Shown here: positions 31,406 through 41,886 of the stretch, piece by piece
How the letters are laid out: the number at the start of each line of letters is the position of its first letter
How positions within the stretch are numbered: position 1 is the first letter of the stretch
The notes under the pieces: generated by a model
What the model was told of the DNA's origin: nothing
The model's input: the letters and a program-made list of their open reading frames with translations, nothing else
Database searches by the model: none
Program-made: the position numbers and the translations under genes
Assembly (NCBI GenBank): GCA_037176885.1
Contig: JAWWNJ010000025.1
Coordinates: 2,046,001 to 2,110,000 of the forward strand
Source of the DNA: Favolaschia claudopus
Lineage: Eukaryota > Basidiomycota > Agaricomycetes > Agaricales > Mycenaceae
DNA length: 64,000 nt
Reading direction: 5' to 3'

Positions 31406-33981
31406 TCATGGACCTGTCATCTCATTCCAATATTGAGCTCCATACGACAGCGTCAACTCCGTTCCCTTGTCTATATCCTGATCTGTACATTATGTTAGCA
31501 AAATCCGTACACCGATTGCCCAAGCCCCTCACTCGTTGTAATTGCAATGCGTGTGTCGCCATTGACCACAACGTCTACGAAATCGTTGAGTCTTTGCCTA
31601 GAAGATGAAAAGGATAACACGATGCGCACGATCTGCATCACAGTTTGGCTTCCCTGGCTTTGAATCATTCAAGAATCTTGTTGGATTGCCAAGCCACTGT
31701 GCGTCTATGGTATCGCCTCCGTTCTTCGCAAAACACTATAAGCGGAGTCACCATTATGAAGACAAAGGGGGATCTCATATACATAATTCAAATGCAGATG
31801 CTTCTGGATGACTTGCCTGAAATTTGATGAGTACTTAATCCGTAGTGAAGGTAGTGTACGCACCGCTGTTCCAATTGGTCGTAGCCTACCAGCTCCCCGA
31901 CGTATTCTATGTACCGTATATTTAGGAACAAGAACAGATGACGACTGTTACACACCGCCAACAAGAGTGCCCTTTTTCAAACTTTCGCTTGCGAATGCGC
32001 CAAGGCCGAACTTAGACTGCATGACCGCAATATGCTGAACGGGCGTTTAATGTTCCTTCCCAAACGAATCATTTAAAGAACGAACATGAGATGCTCCTCG
32101 CTGTAGACTTGTGTTCGTGCATTTATGATGACTTGGTCCATAAGTTGTGTAGACCAAGTGAGAAATGACAAGAAACGTACCGTGCATCGCATGCGGTGCA
32201 CTTTTCCGGGTCGCATTCACGGGCTGCTTTCCGGCACTTGCATTTTGAATTGCAGGAAGGTTGGTCCCCGCTACAGCTTGAATTGCATCCTGGAAATCGC
32301 CGCCTACCTGAAAACCGGTCAACATTTACAGTTCATAGAAGTGTAGACTGTTGCCGTACAATTACTGTCGCACCGACAGTTTCGTTCACATGGTTTTTTC
32401 GCCTTATAACAGGGACAGTTCTTTGCACTGGAGCACGGACCACGATGAGCACACAGACCGTGCGTTGATCCAGGATCTTGAGGAGAGATCTCGTTTCTCT
32501 TCCGGACATTCGCTGAGGGTGGCTTGACGTCGTCCCCAAGGACCTGCTTCCTTAGCAAAAATGCCTGAGAGTTGCAAAATAGTGCCATTGGAGATATTTT
32601 TGGATGCAGGAAGAAAAAAAACCTACGTTTGAACATGTCATTTCACAGATCACCGCCAGGTCGCAGGGTTGTATGTCTGGCTCAACCTTCAGAATACTGT
32701 TCAGAACGGTGTGTTGTGAAACTGGCACAGCGTCGAAAATGTGATTATTCTAGAATAGCAGTTCAAGAGAAACAAATTCGAAAAGTACAAGGGAACAAAC
32801 ATTACCAATGCCTCTTCAGAGAGTAGCAAAAAACATTTATTGTCGCAAGGTTCGTGAGCCTTGGCAAGTAGTTGCGTACTGGCTAGCAACGGTTGCTTTG
32901 GATGAAAGGGAGGTGTCTGTTGCTGCCATTCATGACTGACTGGATGGGTTTCGTCAGTAATCTTGACCCACTGTGTATGGAAAAGTCGCGTACCGTGCAC
33001 GCCGCAGTTGTCCTGGATGCAGTTTAAATTAGCACAGAATTTACGAACGGCCTGGTTAAGCATTCCAAAATCATCTTTTGGATTCAAGAACTTTGGAACA
33101 AAATGCGGGGGAAGCTGTTTGTTGCTTGAGAACGGTAAACCATAATGCCAAATTACTTCTGGCAGGTCTCTGTGGCATATTATAGTGTTCCATTAAATCA
33201 AAACAAACTGGATACTAGACTCACCTTTGACTTACAGCCCAAAGCAATCCACTTTCGTGCGAGTCGCGAAGAGGTAAGCAGGACATGTCTTCCTGTTCGC
33301 CATATAGTTGTAAGATACAATCTATGTCTTGAGGCGATAATCCGTGGTCGATGTGTAATCGGCGTACAACTTCAAACTGGATAACCTCTTCTGTAACTCA
33401 AAAGGTAAATGTCGTCATCACCAAGAGGGCTAAAAACTAAAATGACCGTCTGGGTCAACCTGGTCGTCTATCCACTGAAACCCTCCAAACAAACCCAGGT
33501 ACTTTTTGGCGGGAAAGTTAGGGTCCTCGGGAAATGGGTGAAAGGCGGCAAGTCGCTCGTCCAGCATGCGTGCATTGACGTTGCGTGAGGAGGGAGAGCA
33601 GTAGCGATATTCAGGGTGCGGTTCAAGTGGTTCCACAACATTGTACACCTGTATGGAGTCTGTAGAGTTTGTTACAGTGCCATCAGAGTGGTAGTTTAGT
33701 ATTTGGATGCAAGACCCGGTCTCAGAGTGCGTCTCCAAGACTGGAGATGGGGCGGGTGTGAGACAATGGGGGGGGATTTGGAACTTTTTGGAAGGGATTG
33801 GGAACTTTCTGGGGGCATCTGGTGAGTCGGCGGGGGGGCGTAGGAAACCTAACTTGTCTCGAGCGTGTGCTCTTTTCCAAGTGCCGAATTCCGTCCGGAC
33901 ATCGTCATATGTCCGACGAGTCAACTCAAGCCTAGATCGAGTCTCCTGTTCAACCTGTTTGTAGTCTATGGAAGTTGACAT
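31406..33981 (-). CDS. E(z)/KMT6-type histone H3K27 methyltransferase
   Basis: Fourteen exons in continuous phase give 634 aa: 33981-33447, 33390-33225, 33169-32994, 32939-32806, 32749-32627, 32564-32360, 32307-32181, 32131-32086, 32034-31956, 31906-31864, 31816-31752, 31716-31630, 31574-31533, 31482-31406. After an N-terminal part with AAFHPFPEDPNF, the CXC domain is complete: CAHRGPCSSAKNCPCY, CERNCRCDSNC, then CNSKCKCRKAARECDPEKC. The SET domain follows: SKFGLGAFASESLKKGTLVG, EYVGEL, TIDAQWLGNPTRFLNDS, PNCDA, VVVNGDTRIAI and KGTELTLSYGAQYW. This is the catalytic subunit of PRC2, which trimethylates H3K27 to keep facultative heterochromatin silent. Oddities: NDS stands where NHS is expected, two extra residues precede PNC, and intron 11 is only 35 bases. 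An upstream Met at 34068 would add 29 residues. Confidence 0.9.
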
Positions 33982-34374
33982 TGCAGCTTGCAACTTTGTA
34001 GTCGGAGAAGAGAAACTATGTGGGCGCATCACCAAAAATGTCGTAATGAACTTTGACAACAACTCCAAACAACGTTCTACACTGCAACGCGACCTCTAAT
34101 CCCGCAGTTCAACGTGGGAGGGGCTTCCAGCTTCGCGTCAGAGCTTTGCCGCCCTCCCGTCATCTATTCCTTCGTTTTGCCCTACTCGAACCCCCCCAAA
34201 CCAGCTTCATCTTGTCAGCTTCGCCGCAAAGTTTACTCTTATTCGCCACCTTCCCGTGTCTCGTGGGTGCACTACCTTGACCTAGTTCCCAGCTACGACG
34301 CCCCTTACTTTGCTATCTATTGGTTGAAACTGTCGTTTATCGTCAAAATCATATTCTTTCCATGTGTTAGAACA

Positions 34375-35855
34375 TTACACGTCTCGTTGTCTCTTGCGCT
34401 CATCACATACAGCGCTGGAGCCAAAACGGCTTGTTGGACTTGCCGCGGCATGCGAGTAGTTTAAGCAAATTACCGTACATAAGTTCCCGTTCCCTGTATT
34501 GGTGTTAAGTAAGGCTTTGACGTGGACTTTTACTCCATACCTCTTCCTGCCGCGGTGACCTTCGTCGTCGTCGACTACTTCGTCAGCGGAGATGGGCGGG
34601 GGAGGCTGGCCCTTGGGCTCAGACACCTCTTCAAGTGTTGTTGTCACCTTGATAGGGTTTGGAGTCACCGCACACGAGGTAACAAAGCGGGCTCTTGTAT
34701 ATGCAAAGACGGGCGCCGCGGTTTGCAACACTGACCGTGCTAGCGCTCTCGATCATGGATTTGTTCGGCTCGGTTGTAGAAACCCATCGAAACTCGACGG
34801 CCGCCGTCCGTTGTGCAAGCCACTCCACGCTGTCACGGAGAATCAAGCCATTTGTGCAAGACCAGCCCTCGGTCTCATGATCGCAAGCCCAGTAGCAGAA
34901 AGAGCGAATTGCATACTGGGAAGCGGAGTAGATCGTCAGTTGCTGGTCCGCAGGGCACTCCTTCGCTGCACAGAGCACGGCGAGAATGGCGGCAATGGAG
35001 TCATTTGATCCATTCTCGAGAACGAACACACGGTTCCATTTCATCCCTCCCCTTGCCAGACCGCGAACGCTGCTTTTTCCCGGGTGCTTGCAGTCGCCAA
35101 GTACACCGCCTGAGCGGGTGAGCCGCTGCTAACGTCCCCATACAAGCGTGCTGTCGCTTCGTCTGAAGATACCGCACTTTCTAGCCTAGATTTTAGCGGT
35201 ATATCAAGAGGTGTGGGGTCGTCGAAGATAAAGGGGTGAGACGGCTCTTCCACAGCGACAGATATCTGACTCGCAAGGTGTTCCGATTGAGCGATGGAGA
35301 GGTTAAGCTGAGCATGATCGGACCAGGTATAGGACTCGGTATGGGACTCCTCACTATGGAGAGCCGAGTCAGGCACGCGAGAAAGCAAAGTGGAAGAGAC
35401 GCAGCAGTAATCATTGACAGAAGCGCCCATGGGCTGGAAGGACGTAAACGCTCCTCGCTGGATCGATTCTTTCATAGCGCCGTTAAGAATGGTGAGGGAG
35501 GTGTCAGAGCATAGGCGGAGCCACCATCGTCCCCGCTTATTTACCACTGGGTCGGTGGACGAGCGAGCTAAGAACGACGCAGCGGGAATGCGCTCCCCCA
35601 CGCGCCCATTGATATCACCGCCAACAAGCAGCGGTTTGTCGGGGAGGGCGGAAAGAACGGTAACGGCCTCAGCCAATTTCCTCCGAGCGGGATCGACGTC
35701 GGTCCTTTCAGACCATGGAGACCGCGCGGGCACGACGTACGCGCCAATGACGAAAAAGTCGGCGAGGTCAAGCTCGAGCAGATCGGGCGCAGATAGATGT
35801 TCCATGACGCGGTAAGGCAGACCCAGAGCTGTTCAGACCGCCATCGGCAGACCAT
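34375..35855 (-). mobile_element. LINE-type remnant: endonuclease plus RNase H, no reverse transcriptase
   Basis: The frame 35805-35041 (254 aa) is an endonuclease/exonuclease/phosphatase domain: FFVIGAYVVPARSPW, LVGGDINGRVGE (GDxN), TILNGAMKE, ASVNDYCCVS, and YTWSDHAQL (SDH), so its catalytic motifs are kept. Its stop overlaps the next Met (ATGA at 35041-35044). The following frame 35044-34631 is RNase H-like: LTIYSASQYAIRSFCYWA, then GWSCTNGLILRDS. Asp of the usual TDSQYA is Ala here. A third shift continues to 34375. In complete LINEs a reverse transcriptase separates these two domains; I see none. It looks like a degenerate endonuclease-RNase H fusion of a kind found in mushroom genomes. 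Confidence 0.65.
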
Positions 35856-37917
35856 TTTTCGGATAATTCTGTGATAAAGTATTTGGTACGGTCTTCCGCG
35901 GCGGTCTTCCGGAGCTTTTCAAGTCATCATGTCATCAACTCGGTTGATCTCGAGTCTGTGGGAAAGTTTTCTTTCTTGCCCTTGTTCATCGTGGCCGAAG
36001 TCGGTCTTCCGGTTCAAAACGGAGCGTCGGCGAGACTGTCTCTCTGCCTGCGGCAGCTGCCTGGAACTCACGTATATCAGCACCTCATACCATATGCACA
36101 CGCGCAAAGAAGAACGGGTCTTGGGATATGCTGGGACATCGTTGGTCTTCATTTTGTGGTCTGAAGCTTACATTCTGTCTATTGGCAAGTCATTTATCGC
36201 AGAGCCAAAGGTATAGTTGGATGGAAGCGATGTGCTGCACTTGAGGTTTAGCGTTTTCCCATACACTGACTATTACAACGATGAGATGGTATGCATATCA
36301 GCAAGCCGTCCTTTCCTTTACTAATATAGTTCCCCTTGTTGTACTCTCAGAGCTGTTGACTGCGCCACGCACCACAGGGAGAACACCAAAAGCTAGGACT
36401 TTTCAGTACCGCATGTCCTTATGTTTCTCGCACCCCCTGGTTTGATCTGTTCATCCTGCTCCAACTAATTTGAGACGAAGGGATAATAACGCGCATTCCG
36501 AGGTTCAAAATGAAAGCCGCAACGTGCGGTAGCAAGGAAGGCGAGGTGGAAAAATGTAATTTTGGTCCTCAATAGGAGCAGCTCTGACAAGTTCTTTCAA
36601 GTCTTATTCCAAAGGTTGTTGGCGGTATGAGCGATCCAGGTTCTGCTATCATACCACCACCATCACCGAAAGCATTATCTTAATTCTCCGCTCCAAAACC
36701 ACCTTACACTCCTCTACTTGTACTCTACTGCAATCTACACACCTGTGGCTTCTACCACATACCAAGATTGTCCACCTTCGTTGTCGTCGTTGTTACCCCT
36801 ATCCGGTCAACGTTGCGCACTTTTCGACGAATCCCGACCATCGAGGTCTGGGACAAGCGTTCAGGCATATCCAGTAGTCTGCGGCTACCAATACCTCTCT
36901 CACTTTGCCGCTGGGAGACTGCTTCTGGGCAGCACGGCATCATTGCCGGGTCTACTTACAAGCGACGGTTGTCGTCTTTCTTTGCGTAACCCTCGCCAAG
37001 ATTGGAGGCATGAGAAGCGCAAGGATACCCGTCTCTTGGAACAAGGGCTCGGAAGGGTGCGTAGGGATGTTTTGGGAAGGTTGGAAGGAAAGGCTTGCGA
37101 AGGCCGGAACGAGGGGCTGGAGAAGGGAATGGAATCCAGGCATCAGGATGTCGTTGGCGGAGGCTCGAGGATGGTAGGACAGTCTGGAGGTCGTGTGAGG
37201 GACAGTTCTGGAGCGCATGAGCCTGATAAGGTCCCCAGCAGCGGTGAGCTCTCCCGACATTGTACGAGCCACGCGCGGTCATACGTTATCCGGATACCTT
37301 GCAACTTTGCAATTGGCGCTCTCGGCCAAGGGCCACTGCTCGTCGTCGCGTCCCTCATCACCCGCCCGAATTGCGTTAGCTTCGACTAGGCAGTCTACAC
37401 GGGCTTTCGAGCATGAGCAATCTCATGTTAAACCTCCCCTCGCTTCCTTGGAGGTCTTGGGAGGAATATGTCTAACGGCAACCCCTCTTGTCACGTCTAC
37501 CGCCGTCGCATCGCGCCCGCTATCACCAGCCACATCTGCCAGTGCCCTCCACGTTCCCCTTGCCCTGATTTTGGCTAGATACCTCACACTGCATATGTGG
37601 CTGTCGGTGATGTTTCGCTTGATGGTGCTCAAGACGCAGGCGGCACGTCGCTGTTTGGATGGAAAAGGGTCAGAAGGGGTAGAAGAAGGATTAGAAAGGG
37701 CTGAATGGAATTTGAATGGAATAGGAATGGATGATATTCACCCATCATGAGCCGTGCGGCTCTGACGTCGGGTTGGGATATGCATTGTTGAGGTTCTTCC
37801 ACCTGCAGCGCAAGCGATAGTGCGTCACAGACAATCGTGTCATGACGTGTCGGGATCCTGCTACCTATTTGTCCGCCCATTCGATCTTGTTCTAGAGTCC
37901 CGCCGCCATGTCGCTCA
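35856..37917. other. gene-poor GC-rich stretch
   Basis: Open frames exist (36718-37389, 223 aa; 37217-37750, 177 aa), but composition is Ser/Arg/Gly-rich, several frames overlap on both strands and no domain or intron signal supports them. I list no gene. Confidence 0.4.
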
Positions 37918-37946
37918 CCCCCCCCCCCCCCCCCCCCCCCCCCCCC
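37918..37946 (+). repeat. 29-base poly-C run
   Basis: An uninterrupted run of 29 C between TCGCTCA and TTGTGGGG. Length is likely polymorphic or misassembled. Confidence 0.95.
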
Positions 37947-39639
37947 TTGTGGGGATTACAGTCGATCCTCCTCTACTCACTGTAGTTGGCTTCTACTCCT
38001 CTATTGGCTTCCCATACTGCGGACGTTCCCCTCCTCGTGACCGTACTTGCTCTCGCTCGTATTTGCTCTCGCTTCTGCTCCTTTGCGGTTACCACAATCA
38101 ACCGCCCCCTGCCCCTCGCTTGTTGCAATACCTGCTGTACCATGCTCAGCGACCGGGGTAACCATTGTTGGCGGCATTCAGTCGTTACTCCATCCTCCTG
38201 GAACATTCCCGCCTTCCCTGCCGCCATGAGAAAGCGCGCGCGAACAGCCTTGGGAGATGACCTTCTACACGTGACTTTGGTGGCCCGGGATCACTTGTCG
38301 TCTCCGTCGTGCAGCAAGAGGAAGAGAAAGGGAAACAAGCATAGGGCAGGGAATGGGCAAGTGTTAAAATGGAGGAGGAAAAGGGAAGGGGTTGAAAGAT
38401 TGAGAAGGAAAGGCGCTCGAGGTTGTAGGAAGGGTTAATGGCGATGGGGCAGAATTCAGGCCTCTGGGTATGGAAAATTCAGGCTTGTACCCGTTTGAAG
38501 GAGGCCGGAAGATAGATCAGATGGAGGAGCAAGCTGCTCTCAGTGCTCTGCAGGCGCCATCAGTTTGGTTTTGGAGAGTTTCTGGACGATCGCTATTCAG
38601 GTTAGCGGTCAAAGATTGGGGTTCATTGGAGAAGGGATGGGAAATGGTAAAACAAGAGTCTGATTTACTGAAATTTTACAGGTTTTGTTTGCCTTTACAG
38701 CATTAGCTTGTACTTCCGGGCATTTGGTAGAGGGCTCCTTGAGGGTCAGGTCGCCAAAGTTTGCAGTATGGGTTGGCCGTACCCCGCGTGCGACCTTGTG
38801 CCTATATTATTATTATTATTATTATTATTGCTTTGTTTGACTGTCGGTACTGAGTGAGTTGGAGGTAAAAGGGAAAGCTCCACAGCCGACATGGGAACGG
38901 CACGCCAAGCGTGATTTGCAGTTAACGGGTGGAGCCTGTTGCAAATCTGATGGAAAAAAAACGAAAAGACAAGGACTTCCACTGTATTGGCAAAGGGCAA
39001 AGTCTAATGAAACTATCTAATTGCATTCCCCATCGTATGACGTGTCTATACCTGGGACCTCCAAATCTTCAAGATGAAACCTATCAGTAATCTGATACCG
39101 AAATTACTGGTGAAACTGACTAGTCATGGTAAAGTGAAGAAAAGTTGAAGACCGGAGGACCAGGTTCCTCCCTGGAATCATCACAGGTTGAAGAGTGAAG
39201 TGTGTCCGCTTGACGCAAGACTGCTCCGAACCATGCTCCTGTTAGGACATTTGATAGTTAACTTAATAGACAACGAAAGCACGGAGTTTTTCCTCACTAT
39301 AGCGCCGAAAGTAGGAACGTTACTGACAACGCCATGGAACAGAAACGAATTCGGAACTAGAATAATGTCGACTTACTTCAACTGGACAGGAAAAGAAGTA
39401 GGAGCTTGAAATACTATACCTCCAGAGTCCGGAGTGTCAACGTGAGGAGCAGTTAGGACCGGCGACGTCAAATTAACAAGGACAAAAAAGGCTTGGGCGT
39501 CGTCTTGTGCATTCGTAGGTACGTAGACGGACATGGTGGCAAAGAGGAAGTGAACGCTAGTGAATGCCACGTCGAAGCCACGGGTTCCGTCCTTTGTTTA
39601 TCTTGATTCCCGAGCTGCCCTACTGATCGGTGCTGTCTG
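37947..39639. other. no gene supported
   Basis: Frames at 37986-38438 and 38470-38706 show no domains. The stretch contains the TTA microsatellite and ends at the third copy of the 38-base repeat. Confidence 0.4.
38804..38829 (+). repeat. (TAT)n microsatellite
   Basis: About eight and a half copies of a TTA/ATT unit. Confidence 0.9.
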
Positions 39640-39677
39640 CCGAGCTGTGGCTATGCTCATTGGCTGGAGCTAGTCTC
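39640..39677 (+). repeat. 38-base dispersed repeat, copy C
   Basis: Begins CTGTGGCTATG and ends GTCTCTCACG. Identity with copy D at about 50044 also extends a further 11-12 bases to the left (CTGTCTGCCGAG). It lies about 250 bases beyond the 3' end of the F-box gene that stops at 39925. Confidence 0.7.
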
Positions 39678-39924
39678 TCACGGTATCCTCTGTGTTCTGT
39701 TGAGGACCCTCAACAGAAATGACCTATTTCAGAATACGATCTCTGCCACGACGACAGGAAACTTATCAGAATCTAAGGTCTTGCAAGATTTAGTTTATCA
39801 TTACTTACAACAAAGTGGTGTTGGCTTTTGTTGAGGGATGATTGTTCACGATTTTCTACATGAGAAAAATGTCTCCATTGTATTAGGTCTATGGTACTAT
39901 GGAGCATTTCAACGACGAGGTAAT

Positions 39925-41275
39925 TTAAATGTCAGAATACATCATCATTTCCTTCTCTAAATCTAGTAAAACTCGCGTGGTCTCGACGTTGTCACCGTTA
40001 AAGTACCATTTGCGAAAATTGAATGGAAGATTGTCCCGCCCGATGGGTTCTAGAACGCTAACCTCCGTAGAGCCTGCACACTCTGCCACAGATCTTATTA
40101 AGGACGCTTCAACTGCACCACAGGTGACCAACGTCCGTAGCTTGGGACACGATAAGCCACACTTTCCATCATTCAAAAACAAGTCCTTCACAAACTGAAG
40201 GGGAAACGCTTGAATGTCTAAAAAGTAAGTCGCAGGCAGAGGATGAAGTATACTCGGTAGAAGCTGTGAACCATATCCTGGAGTTAACACAAGATTGATG
40301 GGTTTTCGCAGCAAAAAGCTGCATGTCAAAGGAAGTGACGCCCAAGGAGCATCCGGAAGGCCAATGATCCTCACGGTCTTCAGGTTCGGCATTCTGATCA
40401 GGCTGACGACTTCTAAGTCATCTGTGTGACCAAAAACCAGCTGGAAACTGAGTAGTTCCTCCAATTCAACTATATGCGGCGTCCTGTGCGGCAAAGGATG
40501 ACACACAAGATCGTGGAAGGCAAGTGAGGTGATGTGCTTTGCGACAAGCAGAAGACTACGAAGTCGCTTCCAGGTAAGGGTCATGCGGAGGCCCCCGATG
40601 GTCAAAGTGCTGATTCGTGATAGAAAAGAAGTGTCTTCCCAAACGGGAATCACTTTATCAATAGTAAAAGACTTGAGGTGCATCGAAGACAAGGCAACCA
40701 TCGGTGCGGGTACATGGAGGAATCTCTCGTGACAAAGAGCCACGGAGATATGCTGAAGGTTTGTGGCCTGCTCTACCCGGAGCACCCGGAGAATCAGAGT
40801 CAGTGACGGCTGCCCAGATGTTGTTACGGACAGGTCACGAATTCGGTTCACCGCGTTGCCTAGAGTAATGAAGGTTTCTAAGATCCAAGGGTATTTGTAG
40901 TCCGGTGTCGCGTTCAATGTCAAGTCAATTTCTCCCGTGTCTACGCTCACGTCCAATGGCTGACAAACCCTGAGTGCCTCCCGAATGAGGAACCTCAAGT
41001 AGGCACTCGGCACGCCGATGTCGATGGTCAAGGTGGTCCAAAACTTGGCTGTAAAACTGGTGAATGAAACATTCTGCGATTTAACACCAAGTTTCTAACT
41101 GCTTACGTTGACTAAACATGACAAGTCTCCACTCCCGACATATGTGAATCAATGTATGCTTAATGCTGAGGTCGCGTGAGCCGGTTGTTACAGATTGCAA
41201 GCATTCATCCAATATTTTGTCCAGTATTTCGAAAGGAATGGTGGAGACAGGAGCTACTTTGGACGGAGCCGGCAT
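39925..41275 (-). CDS. F-box protein with leucine-rich C-terminus
   Basis: Exons 41275-41107 and 41048-39925 join in phase to 430 aa; the intron is GTAAGC...TTTACAG, 58 bases. Residues 10-55 form the F-box: VSTIPFEILDKILDEC, then HTLIHICREWRLVMFSQP and FWTTLTIDIGVPSAYL. The rest has irregular leucine-rich repeats (ISTLTIGGLRMTLTWKRL, DLEVVSLIRMPNLKTVRI), ending EKEMMMYSDI. F-box proteins bring substrates to SCF (Skp1-Cullin-F-box) ubiquitin ligases through the F-box-Skp1 contact. Mushroom genomes carry hundreds of diverged paralogues. The substrate is unknown. It lies just upstream of the Helitron, in opposite orientation to it. Confidence 0.85.
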
Positions 41276-41886
41276 GAAAAATCTGCGTGCAGTATGCTAC
41301 GGCGCTTTCTCTGTATTGCTCGCCTTTACATACTTTTCATTCGAGGGGTCTATGTACCTAAATTTAAATCTGGTTACCTTTCTGTTGCGAGCAGTTGAAC
41401 TTAGAGTGTCAACTGACGCAACGGTGAGTTTTGCGTACCCACTACTATGATTGTTCCGTTGTTAAGGAAGTAAGAAACCCCGCTAAATCGGTTTCCACGA
41501 TACATGGAGGAAAGAGATTCTCGGTCTTGCCCGATATGTTTTCCCCGTAATTTCGGACCAACGATGTCCGTAAATGATATTACTGTCAACTAAATACGGT
41601 AAATACGAATAGCCGTGAGCAGGCGGGGAATTTGTGTTGACCGAGGACCGTACAGGCTGATAGGCCTGATCAATATCTGTTTCCGTTTCTTCGAACGGGC
41701 ATTTTTCCGCCCCCTCAAAAGTTGACGTCACTAAATACGTAACAACCGAGATAGGAAGACATCTCGTTTATTGTCCGAATTAATAAGGAGCATCAACACT
41801 GTCCTTGCAGGTTGCGAACTATATAAAGGTTTGTGGAAATTATTCTTCTGTTTTTTCGACCTCGTGTCGCTGATAGTGTGAATCAG
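41276..41886. other. between the F-box gene and the Helitron protein; 5' end of the Helitron expected here
   Basis: No gene seen. The 5' terminus of the Helitron (beginning TC after an A/T target) should lie in or left of this stretch, but I could not identify it from a single copy. Confidence 0.35.

Noticed and set aside
32319..32636. Frame of 105 aa with a Cys cluster as an independent gene
   Set aside because: It is one exon of the KMT6 gene (CXC domain) read through its intron.
36718..37750. Open frames of 223 and 177 residues in overlapping + strand frames
   Set aside because: Overlapping long frames on both strands, Ser/Arg-rich composition and no splice, domain or start context. GC-rich DNA gives such frames by chance.
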